A stretch of 64,000 bases of DNA. It comes from NCED01 sp035493955 (lineage in GTDB: Bacteria > Pseudomonadota > Alphaproteobacteria > Caulobacterales > Caulobacteraceae). Within the stretch, counting starts at the first letter, position 1, and the number at the start of each line of letters is the position of its first letter. Location: NCBI GenBank assembly GCA_035493955.1, contig DATJHI010000023.1, forward strand, positions 62,001-126,000, given 5' to 3'. Of this stretch, positions 26,450 through 34,541 are shown piece by piece. The notes beneath the pieces were generated by a model, which ran no database searches, was not told the DNA's origin, and saw nothing but the letters and a program-made list of their open reading frames with translations. The position numbers were made by a program, and so were the translations under genes.

Positions 26450-26553
26450 AAGGTCGTGCTTTCTGACGCTGATCCCGGCGGCGGGATGGTGGCCCCGCCG
26501 CCGGGTTATGCCTTTAGCTCTGCGAAAAACCGGGCTGCACGCAGCCCCGCCGG

Positions 26554-27276
26554 TCACCGCGCGCGGGTGTAGCGGGTTTCCCAGTTCCTGATGCCGCAGA
26601 TGAATTCTTCGATGTGGACGTCGGTCCTGCGCGGCAGCACCGCCCGCACCGTCCACGGCTTGGTGTACATTTCCGGGTCGGTGACGGTGGCCAGGATCTC
26701 CAGCGCCTTGCCCCCCGGCAGCAAGCGGAAGCGACGCTGAACCTTCAGGTTCTCGCTATGCGGCAAGCCGTTGTCGTCGAGGAAGGTCATGTCGTTGAAC
26801 TGGATGGTGTCCGCCACCAGGGTCGAACCTTCCCAGTGACCGACCGAATTGCCCATGTAGGCCCAGTCCGCCTGGGGATCGGGCTTCTCGTTCATGTAGA
26901 TTTGTTCGTTGACGTGGTTGTGCTCCCAGATCAGCAGCACCGTGTCGCCCTTCTGCACGATCTCCATGGGATAGGGTTCCTGGAGGATGCGCGTGGGGCC
27001 GTCCGGCAGGCAGGCCTCCATGTGCTGTCCGGCGGGCGGGACCTTGGACTTCGCGACCTCTGGGGCGTTGGCGGCGAGCGCCGCCTTTCCCGCCGCGGTC
27101 AGCGGCGGAGCGCCGCCCCCGACGATCTGCAGCGTCTTGGGCGGATGGGGGTTGAAGTAGACACCCGCCAGATCGGGGACCGAAGCCGCCCGGGCTTGTC
27201 CGTGAGCCAGGCCGAGCCCGCCCAAGATGGCGGCCGCAACCAGCAGCCGATGACCCGTTTTCATTTTGTGCGCCAA
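26554..27276 (-). CDS. exported WEG-family protein, 240 residues
   Basis: Signal peptide (cut near GQARA, residue 30), then DLAGVYFNPHPPKTLQ. The family core GHWEGSTLVADT is followed by PHSENLKVQRRFRL and TDPEMYTKPWTVRAVL. Near the middle, ACLPDGPTRILQEPYPMEIV matches a region shared with the copies at 31687 and 43684. A TTG at 27276 is preceded by GGAGAG at 6 bases; the ATG at 27264 has no well-spaced site, so the TTG start is favoured. Follows a DUF6152-like gene by 24 bases. Function unknown. Confidence 0.75.
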   Translation of the reverse strand: MAHKMKTGHRLLVAAAILGGLGLAHGQARAASVPDLAGVYFNPHPPKTLQIVGGGAPPLTAAGKAALAANAPEVAKSKVPPAGQHMEACLPDGPTRILQEPYPMEIVQKGDTVLLIWEHNHVNEQIYMNEKPDPQADWAYMGNSVGHWEGSTLVADTIQFNDMTFLDDNGLPHSENLKVQRRFRLLPGGKALEILATVTDPEMYTKPWTVRAVLPRRTDVHIEEFICGIRNWETRYTRAR

Positions 27277-27300
27277 GCTGTTCTCTCCGATATATCTTTG

Positions 27301-27693
27301 TCAGGGCTGTTGCTGACGCGCGGCGTCCAGATTGACCATCTTGCCATCGCCGATCGCGACGCTGAGCAAATAACCGCCCGGGGCCTTGTCCCGACGCGGG
27401 TGCATGGTGAGGGTGACCTTGTCGCCCGCCTTCATGATGTTGCGGCTCATGCCAGCCCGCGTCAGGATCGAGGGGCTCGCCGATTCCAGCTCCCAGTGCT
27501 TGCCGTCCGCCATGAGTTCGAGGAAGGCGTGCGGGTTGGTCCAGTCCCATTTCACCACGGCGCCCGACAGGGTGAGGGTCTGGGTCTGGTCGAACATCGC
27601 GTAGGAATGGTGGGCGCCGGCGGGACCAGTGGCGCCCGCGGCGGCGAGAACCAACGCCGCGCCGCAGACGGTAAGCTTCCTGAGCATTGACAT
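27301..27693 (-). CDS. exported DUF6152-like protein, copy 2
   Basis: 130 residues; signal peptide to AGA at 27, giving a mature start His28-His29-Ser30 and SYAMFDQ. NPH lies at 53-55, and KAGDKVTLTMHP with a conserved GG later. It sits between two WEG-family genes, so this locus has one DUF6152-like and two partners. Same layout as the copies at 3144, 31298 and 43201. Function unknown; predicted periplasmic. Confidence 0.83.
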   Translation of the reverse strand: MSMLRKLTVCGAALVLAAAGATGPAGAHHSYAMFDQTQTLTLSGAVVKWDWTNPHAFLELMADGKHWELESASPSILTRAGMSRNIMKAGDKVTLTMHPRRDKAPGGYLLSVAIGDGKMVNLDAARQQQP

Positions 27694-27781
27694 AACCTCT
27701 TCTATGAATTCTGGGCGTGGGTTCTCGCGCGCTCTGGCCCGGCGTTCCCAAGGGGCGCCGGGCCGACGCGGGCCCAGTCGC

Positions 27782-28540
27782 TTACCAGGGGCCCCAGTTG
27801 CCTACGGTCGGCAGGTCGCGGTTGTTTTCGGCGCAGCGGTAATCCCGGATCTTGTAGCCAGGCTTTACGCGGTCGGAGACCACCCGGGTCTCCCAGGGTT
27901 TTGTATAGGCGCCCGGATCGTCGATCAGCATCCGGGCTTCGAACTGTTTGCCATCGTTGATCAGGCGGAAGCGGATGACCGTGTGCAAGGCCGGGGTGTG
28001 GAAGGTGGCCGGGATGAAGGGGACCTTCTCGTTGTAGCCGATGGTGTCGACCACCAAGGTGTCGCCCTCCCAGTAGGCCACCGCATCGCCGTTCCAGGTC
28101 GGGACCGGGTTCTTCGGGTGCTTGGCCTTGTCCTTGGGCACGATCGGGATCTGGTGGACTATGTTGTCTTCCTCATGGCGGAGGATGATCTGCTTGTCGG
28201 TGACAATGACCTGGAAGGGGAAGTTGCCCTTCATCGTGCGGATCAGACCCGCGTCCAGGCAAAACTGGTGGTTGGCCGGCCAGGGGTCGCCGTCGGCGGC
28301 CGACTTCTGATAGGCGTCATAGACGGCTTTGGTCCAGGGGAGGAAGGGGATCGGCGAACCATCGGACGGCTTGGTCCCCGACTGCACGCTGAATTGGCGG
28401 TTGACCTGCCAGATACCGTCGAAGTCGGGATGAGCGGCCGTCGCCGCCTTAGGGGCGGGAGCGGCGAAGGCCGCCGTCGCAGCCGTCGTCAACGCGGCCG
28501 CCGTCAAACATGCGCTGGCCCACTTTGAAAGTCGTTTCAT
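27782..28540 (-). CDS. exported WEG-family protein, 252 residues
   Basis: Signal peptide (MKRLSKWASACLTAAALTTA, cut near AFA), then HPDFDGIWQVNRQF. The core is AYWEGDTLVVDT, followed by HTPALHTVIRFRLI and DDPGAYTKPWETRVV. A Cys near FCLDAGLIRTMKG and another in YRCAENNRD near the C-terminus could form a disulfide. It heads the leftward transcript that continues with DUF6152-like copy 2. The region 28541-28809 upstream probably holds its promoter. Function unknown. Confidence 0.75.
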   Translation of the reverse strand: MKRLSKWASACLTAAALTTAATAAFAAPAPKAATAAHPDFDGIWQVNRQFSVQSGTKPSDGSPIPFLPWTKAVYDAYQKSAADGDPWPANHQFCLDAGLIRTMKGNFPFQVIVTDKQIILRHEEDNIVHQIPIVPKDKAKHPKNPVPTWNGDAVAYWEGDTLVVDTIGYNEKVPFIPATFHTPALHTVIRFRLINDGKQFEARMLIDDPGAYTKPWETRVVSDRVKPGYKIRDYRCAENNRDLPTVGNWGPW

Positions 28541-28809
28541 CCCTGTCCTCGTAGAATTTAGTGGACCGTTGCAGAGACCTGCGGCGACCCGCTCTGTTTA
28601 TAGCTTCAGCTCCGGCTCACACTGGAGCGCTGACCGGCTTCAAAACACCGGGGAGGCCACAGGCTAGGCCATTATTTGTTACGCTTATTAAGCTGGCCGT
28701 CAAGCAGCCCTTGAGCTCGCAACGACACGCTTCGACCGAGCGCCGGATCGGGCTTGGGGGAGGGGCGGAGCCCCGGGGATCCGTACCGGCTGGCTTGCGG
28801 CGCCGGCGG

Positions 28810-29418
28810 TCAATCCAGGCCTTCGGCGCGTAGCGCCCTTTGCGCCGCGGGCCGGGCCGCGATCCGGTCCCAATAGGCCGGCAGGCGCGCGCAGCCGGTC
28901 AGATCGACCTTCATGTTCCGGGCCCAGCGACCGGTGACGAAGCTGTAGAAATCGAGGACGCTGACCGCCTGGCCCAGGAGGAAGGGGCGATCGTCCAGCA
29001 GGCGATCGAGATAGCCGAACCGCTCGGACAGGGTCTTCAGCACGAGGGGCTTGTAGTCCTCCGGCGTGTCCGGTTGGAACAGCGGCCCGAATCCCTTGTG
29101 GATTTCGGTGGCGATGAAGTTCAGGCCTTCCATCGCACGGTAGCGCCGGAAGCTCCCCGGGGGCGGGATCAGCTCGGCCTGCGGAGCCTCGTCGGCGACA
29201 TATTGCAGGACCACCGCGTTTTCGGTCAGCAGCTCTCCCGACTCGAGCCTCAGCGCCGGGACCTTGCCCTTGGGATTGACCGCCAGATAGTCCGCGCCGG
29301 TCTTGGTGCGCCTGGTCTTCAGGTCCACCTTCTCCAGTTCGAAATCGAGGCCCGTCTCCAGGAGCGCGATGTGGACGGCGAGGGAACAGGCCCCGGGGGA
29401 GGCGTAGAGAATCAGCAT
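28810..29418 (-). CDS. glutathione S-transferase, beta-class
   Basis: A 202-residue GST. The opening MLILYASPGACSLAVHIAL carries the beta-class catalytic cysteine (C11). NPKGKVPALRLESGELLTEN is the glutathione-binding segment, and NFIATEIHKGFGPLF is the conserved C-terminal-domain start, as in E. coli GstA. It may detoxify reactive intermediates of the aromatic pathway. The ATG at 29418 gives the family N-terminus; the upstream extension reads through a hairpin and is unlikely to be translated. Confidence 0.9.
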   Translation of the reverse strand: MLILYASPGACSLAVHIALLETGLDFELEKVDLKTRRTKTGADYLAVNPKGKVPALRLESGELLTENAVVLQYVADEAPQAELIPPPGSFRRYRAMEGLNFIATEIHKGFGPLFQPDTPEDYKPLVLKTLSERFGYLDRLLDDRPFLLGQAVSVLDFYSFVTGRWARNMKVDLTGCARLPAYWDRIAARPAAQRALRAEGLD

Positions 29419-29466
29419 GGCGTCCCGTCGCGATCCGGAAGGCGGGGCCGAAGGAGCCGCCGCCTC

Positions 29467-29495
29467 TAAAAAACCCCCGCTCCGGAAGGGGGTTC
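29467..29495 (-). terminator. terminator-like hairpin in the leader of the gst gene
   Basis: Read on the minus strand: AACCCCC, a 9-base loop, GGGGGTT and then a run of T (complement of 29468-29473). This is a good intrinsic-terminator shape, placed about 50 bases upstream of the GST start and pointing into it. As no minus-strand gene lies just upstream, it may act as an attenuator in the GST leader. Confidence 0.55.
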
Positions 29496-29603
29496 CTTCC
29501 TTGCGGAGCCCAAGGCGGAGGCTCCGTTGAGCCTTTGTCAGCACTCGCAATCTAATCTGCCGCGGCCGGACATTGCGCGACGATGGAATGCAGGGAGCGC
29601 CGC

Positions 29604-31151
29604 GTGAGCGCGTCAGACGATCGTGCGGTCAAAACGGCGCCTCGGCCGGCGGGTGAAGCCTTAGGAAGCGGGCTGGAGCAGCGGGCGGCCGCCGTGTTGC
29701 AGGCGACCAGGCTGCCCCATCTATTGCTGATCGCCGTTTTTCTTCGGCTTGTGGCGATGGCGGTCTCGACCCCGGTCCACCCCGACGAGGTTTTCCAGTA
29801 TCTCGAAACCGCTCATCGTCTGATCTTCGGCCAGGGTGTCGTCACCTGGGAGTGGCGCTACGGAATGCGCGGCTGGTTGCTGCCGCTGCTTGCCGCCGTT
29901 CCGATGAAGCTGGGAGCCTGGCTCGCCCCCGACAGCGGCCTCTACCTGACGGCGCCGAACCTGGCGATGGTCGCCGCCTCGATGGTCACGGTCGTGGCCG
30001 CCTGGAAGCTGGGCGATCGCATCTCCCGGCTGCATGCGCAGGTCGCGGGCCTGGTCGCCGCGGTCTGGTACGAATTCATCTATTTCGCGCCACACGTGAT
30101 GAGCGAGACGGCGGCGATCGCCCTCATATTGCCGGCCGCCGTTCTTCTCACCGACCGCGATCGCTGGACGCCGCTGCGCCTCGCGGGAGCCGCGGCGCTC
30201 CTGGCCAACGCCGCCGCGCTCAGGTTCCAGTATCTGCCCGGGATCGCCACCCTGGTCGTGGTCTGTTGTGGGCTCAGGCTAAGGGAATGCTGGCGGCCGC
30301 TGTTGCTGGGCGGTCTGGTCGGGCTCCTGCCGTCGGTCGCGTGCGACGTCGCGATGGGCGGGGTCCCGTTCGCCTGGGCCGTCGAGAACCTGAGGCTCAA
30401 CGTCGTCCAGAACCGCTCGGCCGACTTCGGCTCGAGCGGCGCGTTCGGCTATTTTTTCGAGGTCTGGCCGCGCCTGGCGCTCTGGTCGATCCCGCTGGTC
30501 CTGCTCGCAGGGGTGGGCGCACGCCGCTACCCCGCCCTCGCCGCGGCGGCGGTGGTGAACCTGGTCGAGCATTCGCTCGTCGGTCACAAGGAATATCGCT
30601 TCATCCTGCTGAGCGTGCTGATCGCCGTGCTGCTGGCGGCGATCGGAACCGTCGATTGGGCCCTGGCGGTGGGGCGCCGCGATGGCGAGGACGTCGGGCG
30701 GCGCAAGCTGGGCTTCCTCTGCATCGTCTGGTTGCTGGCGTCGCTGAGCTGCGGTTTCGGCGGCTTCCGGTCCCAATGGATGAAATTCCATCCGGAAATG
30801 GACGCCTACGCGAAGTTGCGGGGCGATCCGGCTCTTTGCGGCCTGGCGGTCTATCGCCACGACTACTCGGTCACCGGCGGGTACGCCTATCTCCACCGGG
30901 CCGTGCCGATGATGTATTTCACGACCGAGGACACCCCCCAGCCCTCGCTCGACCTCGCCCAGGCCGCGGGGGCGGTGAACACCGTGCTGACGGCGCCGCA
31001 GCACGCCTCGGAGTTGCCCCCCGCGTTCGCGGAGGCGGGTTGTGAAGGGGAGGGAGGCGGCCGCGTCTGCCTTTATCGTCGCCCCGGGCCGTGCGCAGCG
31101 GGGAACTCGCGCTTCGCCATAAACACGGTCCTGCGGCGGCTCGACCAATAG
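29604..31151 (+). CDS. GT22 (Alg9/GPI-type) mannosyltransferase-like membrane protein
   Basis: A 515-residue polytopic membrane protein. VHPDEVFQYLETAHRLIFG matches the catalytic HPDE loop of Alg9/PIG-B-type lipid-linked mannosyltransferases, and VGHKEYRFILLSVLIAVLLA matches the HKExRF motif of the same group. About nine hydrophobic helices are visible. Bacterial members are scattered and act on unknown glycolipids. A GTG at 29604 with AGGGAG upstream is preferred to the ATG at 29583. Convergent/divergent context gives no partner. Confidence 0.78.
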   Translation: MSASDDRAVKTAPRPAGEALGSGLEQRAAAVLQATRLPHLLLIAVFLRLVAMAVSTPVHPDEVFQYLETAHRLIFGQGVVTWEWRYGMRGWLLPLLAAVPMKLGAWLAPDSGLYLTAPNLAMVAASMVTVVAAWKLGDRISRLHAQVAGLVAAVWYEFIYFAPHVMSETAAIALILPAAVLLTDRDRWTPLRLAGAAALLANAAALRFQYLPGIATLVVVCCGLRLRECWRPLLLGGLVGLLPSVACDVAMGGVPFAWAVENLRLNVVQNRSADFGSSGAFGYFFEVWPRLALWSIPLVLLAGVGARRYPALAAAAVVNLVEHSLVGHKEYRFILLSVLIAVLLAAIGTVDWALAVGRRDGEDVGRRKLGFLCIVWLLASLSCGFGGFRSQWMKFHPEMDAYAKLRGDPALCGLAVYRHDYSVTGGYAYLHRAVPMMYFTTEDTPQPSLDLAQAAGAVNTVLTAPQHASELPPAFAEAGCEGEGGGRVCLYRRPGPCAAGNSRFAINTVLRRLDQ

Positions 31152-31297
31152 GCTCGAGAGCGACGTCTGCTGGCGCCCCTTGCAATCCGTTGGCAATGGT
31201 CCAATCCTGCGTCTGCCCGCCCTGAGCAGAGGCGGCGGCCGGCGTCGGAAGCGTCCTTGGGCAATCCGGAGCCGAAACCAAACCTGGGGAGGTTGGA

Positions 31298-31687
31298 ATG
31301 AAGGACAGCCAGAAACCGTACGGGGCGGCGATCCTTGCCGTGGTCGGGACGGCGTTGATGGCGTTTCCGGCGCACGCTCACCATTCGCAGGCCATGTTCG
31401 ACCAGAGCAAGGACCTCACCATCGAGGGTGCGGTCCAGGAACTGCAATGGACCAATCCGCACTCCTGGCTGGTCGTCCACGTCGGCGAGCCCGGCGGCGC
31501 GAGCGTCAACTGGCAGCTGGAGATGGGGCCGCCGGGCAAACTTTCCCGCGTCGGCATGAAGCGCAACACCTTCAAGCCCGGCGACAAGGTGACGGTGAGG
31601 ATCCACCCGATGCGGGACGGGCGTGCGGGCGGCCAGATCGTGACCCTGACCGGCCCTGACGGCCACAGCTTCGACGACGTCCGCTGA
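31298..31687 (+). CDS. exported DUF6152-like protein, copy 3
   Basis: 129 residues. Signal peptide ends AHA at 27, exposing His28-His29-Ser30, then QAMFDQSKDL. NPH at 53-55 and KPGDKVTVRIHPMRDG with a GG after it, as in copy 2. A GGAGG ribosome site lies 5-9 bases before the ATG. The TGA stop overlaps the ATG of the following WEG gene in a TGATG, so the two proteins are translationally coupled. Function unknown. Confidence 0.84.
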   Translation: MKDSQKPYGAAILAVVGTALMAFPAHAHHSQAMFDQSKDLTIEGAVQELQWTNPHSWLVVHVGEPGGASVNWQLEMGPPGKLSRVGMKRNTFKPGDKVTVRIHPMRDGRAGGQIVTLTGPDGHSFDDVR

Positions 31688-32451
31688 TGGCCGCCTCAAG
31701 CAGAAGCCGCGGACGTCGCTGCGTGCTCGCGGCGGTCGCCGCGGCCGGGGCGATGATGGCCGGGGCGGCGGGATCGCCGGCCGCAGCCCAAAGCGCCGTC
31801 CACGCTCCGGGCGCAAAGATGACCCACCCGGCCGATTTCAGCGGCATCTGGAAAGTCGAGGGCCAGAACGGCCTGCGCCAGTTGCGGCCGGCCTACAAAC
31901 CCGATTGGGCGAAACGCTACGCCGAGGTCCGGGCCCGGCTGGCGGTGGGCAACACCGAGGGCGATCCGACCGCCCGCTGCCTTCCGCCCGGGATGCCCAG
32001 GGCGCTGATCTTCCCGTACCCGGTCGAGCTGTTGATGACGCCGGGCCAGGTCACCGTGCTCACCGAATACGCCAACGAGGTGCGCCGGATCTTCACCGAC
32101 GGCCGCAAGCATCCGCCGGAGGACGAGATCGAACCCACCTTCCGCGGCCATTCGATCGGACATTGGGAAGGCAAGACCTTGGTGGCGGACACCATCGGCC
32201 TGCGTCCCGACACCCTGATCAACGGGACCATGGCCCCCCACAGCGACAAGCTGCGGGTCGCCGAGCGGATCACCATGGTGGGGCCGAACGAGCTGAAGTG
32301 GGAGGTGACCCTGGACGACCCGGTCGCCTTCACCATGCCGGCCAGCTTCACCATCAAGCTGGTCCGGGCCGCTCCCGAGGACGAGATCCGGGAGTATGTC
32401 TGCCTGGACAGCGTCCCCGAGGCGGAGCGTAAGTTCGACAAGGCGCCCTGA
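31687..32451 (+). CDS. exported WEG-family protein, 254 residues
   Basis: Signal-peptide-like start (RRCVLAAVAAAGAMMAGAAG), then HPADFSGIWKVEGQNGL. The core is GHWEGKTLVADT; PHSDKLRVAERITM and LDDPVAFTMPASFT follow. CLPPGMPRALIFPYPVELL matches the paralogues' middle motif. One-base overlap with the DUF6152-like gene upstream, the tightest such coupling in this window. Predicted periplasmic; role unknown. Confidence 0.78.
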   Translation: MAASSRSRGRRCVLAAVAAAGAMMAGAAGSPAAAQSAVHAPGAKMTHPADFSGIWKVEGQNGLRQLRPAYKPDWAKRYAEVRARLAVGNTEGDPTARCLPPGMPRALIFPYPVELLMTPGQVTVLTEYANEVRRIFTDGRKHPPEDEIEPTFRGHSIGHWEGKTLVADTIGLRPDTLINGTMAPHSDKLRVAERITMVGPNELKWEVTLDDPVAFTMPASFTIKLVRAAPEDEIREYVCLDSVPEAERKFDKAP

Positions 32452-32514
32452 CGGCGGCGACGGCGGTCCGCCTCCAGACCGGGCTCCGGTCCGCGTCTTC
32501 GACCCGCCCACTAC

Positions 32515-34338
32515 TCAGGGCTGGAGGCCGAGGACCCGGCCGGGGTGTCCGGCCACGTCGAAATAGGGGGTCTGGCCCACCTGCTGGCGCTTCAGGACGG
32601 TGACGAAGCCGTTGGCGGCGGCGGCGGAGCGCAGGGTGTCCTTGCCGGAGGCCGGAACCACGCCCCCGAGCAGGGCCTCGGTCAGGGGCCGGCCCACCTC
32701 GATCCCCTTGGCCGTCAACGGCAGGCGCAGGATCTTGGCGGCCGTCCAGGCCAGGTCGGCGTTGCTGACCGGCGCGGGATCGGCGAAGCCGGCCTTGAAG
32801 TCGGGCCCCACCGCGGCCATGAAATTGCGGGTGTCGGCCCGGCCGAACGACCCGTGGATCCCCTGACCCTGCTGGAGTTCGGTGTCGGCCACATCCACGC
32901 CGCAGAGCTCGGCCTTGGAACAGCCGGTGGAGAAGCTGCGGAAACCCACGATGATCGAGGGCGGCGGCGTCAGGGCCGATCCCTTGAAGCCGATGGCGCT
33001 GAGCGGCAAGGCGCCCGGAACCGGGCCCAGCCTGTCGTTCACGAACAGCGCGCCGGTGTAGTCCTGGCTCAGCAGGAACGCGATGATCCGCTTGGCCAGG
33101 GCGGGCTCGTCCGCCGTGGGCAGCCAGATCAGATCGGCGCCGCCGTTGGCCGCGACCACCACGTCGGGACGCTTCGCGTCCTTGCCGAGGACGGCGCCGC
33201 CCCGCTTGGGGTGGAAACCCTCCTTCAGGAGGACGTCCAGGCCGTTGGGCTCGAACAGCGGCAGGCCGAGGGCCTGGCTCAGATCGATGGCCAGGAACCC
33301 CGGCGGCAGGAAGCCGGCCGGCACGTCGGCATAGGGCATCCGGGCCGAGGGGCTGGTGTCGCTCTGTTTCGAGATGGTCGAAAAGCCGTGGTCGGCCGTG
33401 ACCAGGATGTCGGTGGTCTTGTCGAGGCCGAGCGCCTTCAACGTGTCGCGCAGCCGCTGCAGGTCGTTCGACGCATTGCGGATCGCCGCCTTCGAGGTGG
33501 GGCCGTTGATGCCGGGGGTCAGCCGGTTCAGGCTGTCGCCCTGATTGTGCTGGGTGCCGTCGGGGTCGCGCGACCAGAACACCATGACGAAGGGCTTCTT
33601 CGCGGCCTTGAAGCGCGGCAGCACCACCTTGGTCGCCACCGCCGTGAACCAGTCCTGCTGATAACTGTTGGGGACGTGCACGCCGGGCATGATCGAGCTG
33701 CCCGGATCGCCGTTCAGGCCGCGGTCCAGCGCCGTGGTCGGCAGTCTGGCCCGCTTCAGCGCCGTCTTGAGGTCCGCCGACAGGGGTATCCCATCCGGAG
33801 AGCCGGTCGCGTCGTCCACCACGATGGTAGTCATGCCGTCGCGGGCGCCGACATCCTGGATCGCGGTCGGCCCCAGCTTGCCGATCGCGGCGGTGGCGTA
33901 GCCGTGCGCCCTGGCCGTCGCCAGCAGGCTCTCCTCGTTGAGATAGTCGCCGGCGAACCGCCGGTTGGCCTCGCCCAGCACGCTGTCGTCTTCATACGCA
34001 GCGATCAGGGAGCCGAAGGCCGCCGCCAGGCCTGGTTGGCCCAGGTAGACCTGGTTGCCGAAATCCCCGGTGTCGCCCAGCCGATGGCCGGTGGCGATGG
34101 CCGAGGCGTTGGGGGTGGTGAGGGTCGGGAAGAGCGAGTGGCTGTTCCGGAAGTCGACGCCCTCGCGCTGCACGGCGAACAGGGCCGGTGCGTCTTGCGC
34201 GTTCACCGCCGAATAACGCAGGCCGTCGGCGACGAAAATGACCACATTGTGCGCGGGTTGGGGGCGCCAGATCCAGGCCGCGACGGCGATGGCGACGATC
34301 AGGGCCAGGGTAGGGAGGAGGGCGAGGGAGGGGCGCAT
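32515..34338 (-). CDS. exported type I phosphodiesterase / alkaline phosphatase-family protein
   Basis: A 607-residue protein with an N-terminal membrane or signal segment, then NVVIFVADGLRYSAV (metal Asp) and SLFPTLTTPNASAIATGH, the NPP-type nucleophile threonine site. Further metal residues are seen in FVMVFWSRDPDGTQHN and VTADHGFST. Members cleave phosphodiesters or phosphomonoesters in the periplasm. It is divergent from the TonB receptor at 34542; the pair may scavenge a phosphorylated or metal-bound nutrient. Substrate unknown. Confidence 0.86.
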   Translation of the reverse strand: MRPSLALLPTLALIVAIAVAAWIWRPQPAHNVVIFVADGLRYSAVNAQDAPALFAVQREGVDFRNSHSLFPTLTTPNASAIATGHRLGDTGDFGNQVYLGQPGLAAAFGSLIAAYEDDSVLGEANRRFAGDYLNEESLLATARAHGYATAAIGKLGPTAIQDVGARDGMTTIVVDDATGSPDGIPLSADLKTALKRARLPTTALDRGLNGDPGSSIMPGVHVPNSYQQDWFTAVATKVVLPRFKAAKKPFVMVFWSRDPDGTQHNQGDSLNRLTPGINGPTSKAAIRNASNDLQRLRDTLKALGLDKTTDILVTADHGFSTISKQSDTSPSARMPYADVPAGFLPPGFLAIDLSQALGLPLFEPNGLDVLLKEGFHPKRGGAVLGKDAKRPDVVVAANGGADLIWLPTADEPALAKRIIAFLLSQDYTGALFVNDRLGPVPGALPLSAIGFKGSALTPPPSIIVGFRSFSTGCSKAELCGVDVADTELQQGQGIHGSFGRADTRNFMAAVGPDFKAGFADPAPVSNADLAWTAAKILRLPLTAKGIEVGRPLTEALLGGVVPASGKDTLRSAAAANGFVTVLKRQQVGQTPYFDVAGHPGRVLGLQP

Positions 34339-34541
34339 GTAGTCCCATTGGAGAGGGCGGACCCCATATGCACGCCTTTTATGACAGATGTTTTCGTGGG
34401 AAGGTTTGGAAAGTCCATCGGAAAATACGACATCGTATTGAAATAAAAGGGAAATATGAGGGAGTTCCCGCTTTCGTCCGTATAAGGGGTGGCGGGGAGC
34501 GTTGTTGGATCAGTCTCCGCCGCCATGATCGGAAACTATCC

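Noticed and set aside
23834..26572. 912-codon plus-strand frame
   Set aside because: Antisense to the FAH hydrolase and UbiD copy 2; translation is Gly/Asp/His/Val-rich as expected of a shadow.
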